Origin: Rhodospirillaceae bacterium
GTDB lineage: Bacteria; Pseudomonadota; Alphaproteobacteria; UBA8366; GCA-2717185
NCBI GenBank assembly: GCA_018660965.1
Contig: JABJJH010000356.1
Span: forward strand, 1-5,670
Reading direction: 5' to 3'
Length of the DNA: 5,670 nt
Part shown: positions 1 to 4,498 of the stretch, one piece after another
Position numbering within the stretch: position 1 is the stretch's first letter
Layout: every line of letters begins with the position of its first letter
Position numbers and translations under genes: made by a program
The notes under the pieces: model-generated
The model's input: the letters and a program-made list of their open reading frames with translations, nothing else
What the model was told of the DNA's origin: nothing
Database searches by the model: none

Positions 1-275
1 ACAAGCCCCGTGGACGACTTCATAGGGTTGCTCAGCGCCCGCCAGCGAATTTCCGGAAAGTCGATAACGACGCGATACGGCTTTTCAAGCGTGAACACTT
101 GGTAGGCGATTGGTTCACTGAGTTCGAGCACCAGACGCGTGGATTTCGGGTGCGCCCCGATTCGCGCGCCGATCACTTCCGGCATCGCCAGCACCGCTGC
201 GGGCCAGGAGAACACCAGGACACACAAAACTGTGATCAAGCGGGACATCGTGCGAATTCGAAATATTTTCCTCAT
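1..275 (-). CDS. amiC: N-acetylmuramoyl-L-alanine amidase, N-terminal part (signal peptide and AMIN domain), cut by window edge
   Basis: Ninety-one codons read leftward from the ATG at 275-273 to the window edge without a stop. Residues 1-30 look like a Sec signal peptide: a basic start (MRKIFRIRTMSR), a hydrophobic core (LITVLCVLVF) and a probable cleavage after AAVLA. The mature part begins MPEVIGARIG and continues with the AMIN-domain pattern: TRLVLELSEPIAYQVFTL (46-63) and PYRVVIDFPEIRW (66-78). AMIN domains direct periplasmic amidases to the septum or peptidoglycan. The zinc-dependent Amidase_3 domain, which cleaves the lactyl-amide bond between N-acetylmuramic acid and the stem peptide, must lie beyond the edge and is not seen. 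Divergent from rne, its neighbour in many alphaproteobacteria, where a class A penicillin-binding protein gene often follows. An internal ATG at 248-246 (Met10) would also leave a workable signal peptide; neither start has a Shine-Dalgarno sequence. The family call is firm from AMIN plus context; without the catalytic domain another AMIN protein cannot be fully excluded. Confidence 0.9.
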   Translation of the reverse strand, partial: MRKIFRIRTMSRLITVLCVLVFSWPAAVLAMPEVIGARIGAHPKSTRLVLELSEPIAYQVFTLEKPYRVVIDFPEIRWRALSNPMKSSTGL

Positions 276-282
276 GCGCGCC

Positions 283-313
283 AGTATATTCGCGATTCGC
301 GCCCATCTCTCAA
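283..313 (-). promoter_or_regulatory. Putative sigma-70 type promoter of amiC
   Basis: Read on the minus strand, TTGAGA (313-308, five of six bases of TTGACA) is followed after 19 bp by TATACT (288-283, five of six bases of TATAAT). The 19-bp spacer is longer than the usual 17. The predicted transcription start, about 7-8 bases past the -10 box, falls at or beside the A of the amiC ATG at 275. Matches are to the enterobacterial consensus; alphaproteobacterial housekeeping promoters are looser, so this is a candidate only. Confidence 0.45.
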
Positions 314-418
314 GCGGTACAGCGCAAATTTCTAACTAAATTTCCGCTAAATTGGAAAATACCATTTGTGGAAGATGAATCGAGCGCGTATTTTATGCGT
401 GCGTGATTGACTGCGTCT

Positions 419-447
419 CATTGATGAAGGTTAGCCCTGTATCAATG
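419..447 (+). repeat. Perfect 7-bp inverted repeat in the amiC-rne intergenic region
   Basis: CATTGAT (419-425) and ATCAATG (441-447) are exact reverse complements separated by 15 bases that include GGTTAGCC. Immediately after it, GGCG-CGAA-CGCC (447-458) can form a small GC stem with a four-base loop; the two stems share one base. As RNA they could be adjacent stem-loops in the rne leader; as DNA, an operator half-site pair with about two-turn spacing. No T-run follows, so this is not an intrinsic terminator. Seven bases alone can arise by chance. Confidence 0.4.
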
Positions 448-710
448 GCGCGAACGCCTAGCGAACTCTAAATCCGGCGCATGAAGACAAGTGTCCAGCG
501 TCCGTGTTGAAAGTTGGCGAAGCCGAGCGTTTCCGGCGTGGTTACCTTTTAATTACCGACGAAGCTGATCTCCGGTCCACATCGAAAACAGATAGGCCCA
601 GGGAACGTAACCGTCCGACTGATTCTTTGTCCTGGTGAAAATACTATGATCTTCCCGTTCGACAAATTGATAAGCGACGATATCGGCTTCTCCGAACATA
701 GCGCAGCGCG

Positions 711-740
711 TTCGCACGGCACAGTCACGCACCGTACGAA
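711..740 (+). promoter_or_regulatory. Imperfect stem-loop just upstream of the rne ribosome binding site
   Basis: TTCGCACGG (711-719) pairs with CCGTACGAA (732-740) over nine positions with a single C-A mismatch (C715 with A736), leaving a 12-base loop (720-731). It ends 12 bases before the Shine-Dalgarno GGAGAG. Its place in the leader makes it a candidate for translational control or for RNase E autoregulation through the leader, as known for the hairpins of the E. coli rne leader. The role is inference; only the pairing is seen. Confidence 0.45.
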
Positions 741-752
741 GATGCGACCGCT

Positions 753-758
753 GGAGAG
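753..758 (+). promoter_or_regulatory. Shine-Dalgarno sequence of rne
   Basis: GGAGAG lies five bases before the ATG at 764-766. It fixes this start rather than the internal ATG at residue 5 (776-778), and the resulting N-terminus (MTKTMLIDATHAEETRVAVV) matches the usual RNase E beginning. Confidence 0.8.
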
Positions 759-763
759 TAATA

Positions 764-3316
764 ATGACGAAAACTATGTTAATCGACGCCACCCACGCCG
801 AAGAAACGCGTGTCGCGGTTGTTAGCGGAAACAAACTTGAAGAATTCGACTTTGAATCGACCAGCAAGAAACAATTAAAAGGGAATGTCTATCTCGCGAA
901 AGTAACGCGGGTCGAACCATCCCTTCAAGCGGCGTTCATTGATTACGGCGGAAACCGGCACGGCTTTCTCGCCTCAAGTGAAATCCATCCGGATTACTAT
1001 CAAATTCCCATCTCGGACCGCGAGAAACTGATCGAAGCTGATTCCGTCGCGGAAGAAGCGGAAGAACCAGTCGACGGCGCCAGCGTCGAAGTTGTCGGCG
1101 GCGACGAAATGGAAGAAGAAGTCGAACGACGCCGTCCGAAATCCTACCGGAATTACAAAATTCAGGAAGTCATCAAACGTCGGCAAATCATGCTGGTGCA
1201 GGTGGTCAAGGAAGAACGCGGCAACAAGGGCGCGGCGCTGACCACGTATCTGTCGCTCGCGGGCCGATATTGCGTGCTCATGCCGAACACCGCGCGTGGC
1301 GGCGGCATCAGCCGTAAAATCGCCAGCGCCAAAGACCGCAAGCGCCTTAAAGGCATCGTCGATGGCCTCGATATTCCCAGCGGCATGGCGGTGATCGTCC
1401 GCACGGCCGGCGCAGACCGTTCCAAGGCGGAAATCAAACGCGATTACGAATATCTGATGCGACAGTGGGACACCATTCGCACGCTGACGCTGGAATCCAC
1501 GGCGCCTTGCCTCATCAACGAAGAAGGCAACCTCATTAAACGGTCGATCCGGGATTTATACTCGAAGGAAATCGATCAGGTGCTGGTGGAAGGCGATGCG
1601 GGCTACCGCTTGGCGAAAGACTTCATGAAGTCCCTGATCCCCAGCCACGCCACCCGCGTCAAACAGTACAAAAACGAAACTGTCCCGGTTCTGCATCGCT
1701 ATCAGGTGGAAAGCCAGATCGACGCGATCCACAATCCCATCGTTCAGTTGCGCTCGGGCGGTTATCTGGTGATCAACCCAACCGAAGCCCTGGTCGCGAT
1801 AGACGTCAACTCGGGCCGTTCGACAAAAGAGCGCAACATCGAGGAAACGGCCTACAAAACCAACATGGAAACGGCCGAGGAAGTGGCGCGCCAATTGCGG
1901 CTGCGCGACCTGGCCGGGCTGATCGTCATCGATTTCATCGACATGGAGAACTCGCGCAACATTCACGCGGTTGAACGCAAGTTGAAGGATTCGTTGAAAG
2001 ACGACCGCGCGCGTATCCAGGTCGGCCGCATCAGCCCGTTCGGATTGATGGAGATGTCGCGGCAACGATTACGCCCAAGCGTTACCGAAGCGTCCAGTGA
2101 GCTATGCCCGGTTTGCGGCGGCATCGGACACATCCGTTCGACGGAGTCCGCCGCGTTGCACGCCCTTCGCGCCCTGGAGGAAGAAGGCGTCCGCAAACCT
2201 TCCGGAAATATAACATTGCATGTCTCCACCAAGGTCGCGCTGTACATCCTCAACCAGAAACGCGCGACCTTGACGGACATCGAGTCGCGGTATTCATTCG
2301 CCGTCACCGTCGCCGCCGACGAAGCGTTGGTGCCGCCGGAATTCCGGCTCGACCGCGTGCGGCAGCCGGGCGACGAGGACGTCGAAACACCACAACGCGC
2401 CCCAAGGCCAGCCCGCAATGAAGATCCGTCGGGTGAAAATGCGCCCCGGAAACGCCGCTCCCGCCGCCGCCGTCCCCAGCGAGACGACCAAAGCGAACAG
2501 GTCGTCGAGAGCGCCGAGTCCGACAACGCGGAAGCGGATAACGCCTCCGAGCCTTCGCAAAGTGACGCCCCCGAGACAAACACGGCGGACGAAGAAGCGC
2601 CACGGAAACGGAGCCGCCGCGGCAGACGTGGCGGACGCCGGCGTGGTCGCCCAAGCCAGGACGTCCAAAATCAGGACGGAACCAACACGATGGAAGCCGC
2701 CAACGATGACGCTTCGCCGACCGGGGGCGAAACGCCTCTCGACGAAGCCGAGCCGGTTGCCGCCAACGACACTTCTGCCGCCGAAGTCGTGACGACCGAT
2801 GCGCCGGAAGCGCCGGAAGCGCCTGCAGCGACAGACGATGCGTCGGAAGCGACCAGCGACGACCAACCGGTTGTTGAAGCAAGAGAACCGAAAACAAAAC
2901 GCCCCCGTCGGCGCAGACGAGCAACCAAGGCGACGGAAGATGCTACTGTGGAATCGGGTGATTCAGCAGAAAGCGCCCCAGCCACAACCAATGCTGATGG
3001 CGACGCCGGTGCGACAACGGAAGTAGACGAGACGGAGACGACAGCCGAAGCGCCGAAACGACCGCGACGTCGTCGCGCCAAGGCGAAGCCAGACGATGCG
3101 CCCGCCACCGAAACGCCTGCAACAGACGAACAGCCTGTAGTGGAGCAACCGGCGGCAAGCGAATTGGCGGCGGCGACCGTCGCATCCGTTGAAGCCTCGC
3201 CCGTTGAGGACACGCCTGTGGAAACACCGGAAGAACCGGTCGCCGCAGAAGAAGAAAAACCAACGGGTCCACCAAAGCCAAAACGCGGTGGCTGGTGGCA
3301 AAAGGTCTTGGGATAA
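764..3316 (+). CDS. rne: Ribonuclease E, essential endoribonuclease and degradosome scaffold
   Basis: Complete 850-residue protein that cuts single-stranded AU-rich RNA in mRNA decay and rRNA/tRNA processing. Catalytic half, about residues 1-535: S1 domain with F58 and F68 (E. coli F57/F67), interrupted by an acidic insertion of roughly 43 residues (about 86-128) before KEERGNKGAALTT (149-161); 5'-phosphate sensor VRTAG (R213, T214); DNase I-like domain with magnesium ligands D347 (AIDVNSGR) and D390 (VIDFIDM) and N349; zinc-link CPVCGG (C448, C451). D347, D390 and both cysteines keep the E. coli spacing with a +44 offset. The C-terminal half (536-850) is low-complexity Ala/Pro/Glu/Asp with four arginine-rich clusters (562-570, 613-629, 712-719, 765-773) and ends KPKRGGWWQKVLG. 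A GWW tail is the polynucleotide phosphorylase docking motif described for Caulobacter RNase E. The long tail and total length distinguish it from RNase G. Its stop (3314-3316) faces the aminotransferase stop 10 bp away. Autoregulation through the long leader is likely but inferred. Confidence 0.98.
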   Translation: MTKTMLIDATHAEETRVAVVSGNKLEEFDFESTSKKQLKGNVYLAKVTRVEPSLQAAFIDYGGNRHGFLASSEIHPDYYQIPISDREKLIEADSVAEEAEEPVDGASVEVVGGDEMEEEVERRRPKSYRNYKIQEVIKRRQIMLVQVVKEERGNKGAALTTYLSLAGRYCVLMPNTARGGGISRKIASAKDRKRLKGIVDGLDIPSGMAVIVRTAGADRSKAEIKRDYEYLMRQWDTIRTLTLESTAPCLINEEGNLIKRSIRDLYSKEIDQVLVEGDAGYRLAKDFMKSLIPSHATRVKQYKNETVPVLHRYQVESQIDAIHNPIVQLRSGGYLVINPTEALVAIDVNSGRSTKERNIEETAYKTNMETAEEVARQLRLRDLAGLIVIDFIDMENSRNIHAVERKLKDSLKDDRARIQVGRISPFGLMEMSRQRLRPSVTEASSELCPVCGGIGHIRSTESAALHALRALEEEGVRKPSGNITLHVSTKVALYILNQKRATLTDIESRYSFAVTVAADEALVPPEFRLDRVRQPGDEDVETPQRAPRPARNEDPSGENAPRKRRSRRRRPQRDDQSEQVVESAESDNAEADNASEPSQSDAPETNTADEEAPRKRSRRGRRGGRRRGRPSQDVQNQDGTNTMEAANDDASPTGGETPLDEAEPVAANDTSAAEVVTTDAPEAPEAPAATDDASEATSDDQPVVEAREPKTKRPRRRRRATKATEDATVESGDSAESAPATTNADGDAGATTEVDETETTAEAPKRPRRRRAKAKPDDAPATETPATDEQPVVEQPAASELAAATVASVEASPVEDTPVETPEEPVAAEEEKPTGPPKPKRGGWWQKVLG
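2801..2827 (+). repeat. Short 9-bp tandem repeat inside the rne tail
   Basis: The unit GCGCCGGAA occurs twice exactly (2801-2818) and is followed by a diverged third copy GCGCCTGCA (2819-2827), encoding APE-APE-APA. It sits in the disordered acidic linker between the second and third arginine-rich clusters, where in-frame gain or loss of units would only alter linker length. Confidence 0.6.
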
Positions 3317-3326
3317 CCAGGACTTC

Positions 3327-4484
3327 CTAACGGATCCAATCGCGTAACACTTCGACCGCCGCCGCCATATCATCGGTGGCGCCGGCGAAGGAGAAGCGCA
3401 AGAACCGATGGCCGCGCGCCGTGTCGAAATCAAGTCCCGGCGTCGCGGCCACTCCTGTTTCCGACAACATGCGCGCGCAAAATTCCTGCGAGTCGTTCGT
3501 CAACCCCGATACGTCCGCGTACAGATAAAACGCGCCATCCGCAGGCGCGAGTTTATCAAACCCGATCTTGGGCAACTCTTCCAGCAGCAGGGCGCGATTC
3601 CGGGCGTATCGCACGACATTAGCGTCCAACTCGTCCTTGCAATCGAAGGCCGCCACGGCTGCGACCTGCGACAGGGTCGGCGCCGAGATAAACAGGTTTT
3701 GGCCCAAATATTCGCATGCCTGCATCAAATCCTCGGGCACGATCATCCAACCCAAACGCCACCCGGTCATGGAAAAATATTTTGAGAAGCTGTTGATAAC
3801 AATGGCGTTTGGACCGTAAGACAACGCTGTCGCCGCTTTGCCTTCATAGGTTACGCCGTGATAAATTTCGTCCGACACCAACCGTACGCCATGGGTGTCG
3901 CAATACGCCGATAAATCTTCAAGGTCACGGTTCGACAACATCGATCCCGTCGGATTGGCGGGGCTGGCGACAATCAAACCATCCAGCGGGCCTTCGCGGC
4001 GGGCCCGGTCCAACAAATCCGGCGTCGGTTGAAACCCATGCTCGATCTCGGTCTCCAGCAGGACGGCCTCAACGCCGAGCGCCGATAAAATGGTTCGATA
4101 ACAAGGATACCCCGGCGACGCGACCGCCACACGATCACCGACATCGAACGCCGCGAGAAACGCCTGCACGAAGGCCCCGGAAGAGCCCGTCGTCACGACA
4201 ACTCTGCTGGGGTCCACGGCCTCGCCGTAATAATCCTGGTAATGCGTAGCGATGGCCTGGCGCAGTTCCGGTAAACCGAGCGTGTCGGTATAGCCGAGGC
4301 GATGTTCCCGCAAGGCCACCTCCGCCGCCCGCAAGGCGCCTTCCGGCGCGCTCGAATCGGGTTGCCCAACCTCCATATGGTACACGGCTTGGTGGGCCGT
4401 CTCGCGAGCATTCGCGGCGCGCATAACTTCCATGGCATAAAATGGCGGAAGATTTCGCGACCGCTCCGACACCTTCAACGGCAT
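3327..4484 (-). CDS. Class I/II (fold type I) PLP-dependent aminotransferase
   Basis: Complete 385-residue protein, length typical of the AspC/COG0436 group. Visible in order: VGQPD (39-43) near the N-terminus; YTDTLGLPELRQAIA (65-79); the phosphate-binding TTGSSGAF (98-105); Tyr126 of SPGYPCYR, expected to stack on the cofactor ring; SPANPTG with N177; SDEIY with D205, which pairs with the pyridine nitrogen, and Y208; SFSKYFSMTGWRLGW with Schiff-base lysine K235 and phosphate-binding R243; and FLRFSF with R363, which should bind the substrate carboxylate. All key residues are present, so it should be an active cytosolic aminotransferase. The amino-acid substrate cannot be read from sequence. 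I chose the ATG at 4484-4482 because GGAGAGGTGA stands just upstream and the product then starts at the conserved arm (MPLKVSERSRNLPPFYAMEV); the frame stays open further up to 4595, but that extension overlaps the upstream gene and looks non-protein-like. Second gene of a unit with the gamma-glutamyltransferase homologue, four bases after its stop. Confidence 0.96.
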   Translation of the reverse strand: MPLKVSERSRNLPPFYAMEVMRAANARETAHQAVYHMEVGQPDSSAPEGALRAAEVALREHRLGYTDTLGLPELRQAIATHYQDYYGEAVDPSRVVVTTGSSGAFVQAFLAAFDVGDRVAVASPGYPCYRTILSALGVEAVLLETEIEHGFQPTPDLLDRARREGPLDGLIVASPANPTGSMLSNRDLEDLSAYCDTHGVRLVSDEIYHGVTYEGKAATALSYGPNAIVINSFSKYFSMTGWRLGWMIVPEDLMQACEYLGQNLFISAPTLSQVAAVAAFDCKDELDANVVRYARNRALLLEELPKIGFDKLAPADGAFYLYADVSGLTNDSQEFCARMLSETGVAATPGLDFDTARGHRFLRFSFAGATDDMAAAVEVLRDWIR

Positions 4485-4488
4485 TCTC

Positions 4489-4498
4489 TCACCTCTCC
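4489..4498 (-). promoter_or_regulatory. Shine-Dalgarno sequence of the aminotransferase, containing the upstream stop codon
   Basis: On the minus strand GGAGAGGTGA (4498-4489) precedes the ATG at 4484 by four bases. Its last three bases, TGA, are the stop codon of the upstream gamma-glutamyltransferase gene. Ribosomes ending on the first gene therefore stop on the binding site of the second, an arrangement that favours translational coupling. This site decides the aminotransferase start. Confidence 0.8.

Larger units (their letters stand above)
276..763. other. Divergent amiC-rne intergenic region, including the presumed long rne 5' leader
   Basis: This 488-bp stretch has no convincing protein gene. 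On the plus strand only very short frames occur: 11 codons from 376, 15 codons from 424 and 9 codons from 481, none with a Shine-Dalgarno sequence at useful spacing. The longer minus-strand frame at 553-867 runs into the rne start and has no family features. The left third (about 320-365) is AT-rich and probably holds promoter elements for one or both genes. The right part carries inverted repeats and the rne ribosome binding site. In E. coli rne has a 5' leader of about 360 nt through which RNase E controls its own mRNA; a long leader here would allow similar control, but no sequence similarity is claimed. I could not identify a strong rne promoter. Confidence 0.6.

Noticed and set aside
366..394. 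Possible rne promoter TTGTGG-17 bp-TATTTT
   Set aside because: Only three and four of six consensus bases match. The start it predicts (about 401) would give a leader of about 360 nt, which is attractive, but the match is too weak to annotate.
424..471. 15-codon frame (MKVSPVSMARTPSEL) in the rne leader as a leader peptide
   Set aside because: No Shine-Dalgarno sequence, no run of regulatory codons, and frames of this length are expected by chance.
522..550. GCCG...CGGC stem followed by TTACCTTTT as an intrinsic terminator
   Set aside because: The stem has only four pairs with an eight-base loop, and the short T-run begins nine bases after it; not a convincing terminator.
645..650. TATGAT as a -10 box closer to rne
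   Set aside because: It matches five of six bases, but no acceptable -35 element stands 16-18 bp upstream.
2671..3339. Long minus-strand open frame (222 codons, Ser/Ala/Val-rich) opposite the rne tail, with several others at 1963-2924
   Set aside because: They lie antisense to the low-complexity Glu/Ala/Pro/Arg-coding part of rne. Skewed codon composition keeps the opposite frames open, and the products are compositionally biased with no domain, signal peptide or ribosome binding site I can recognise.
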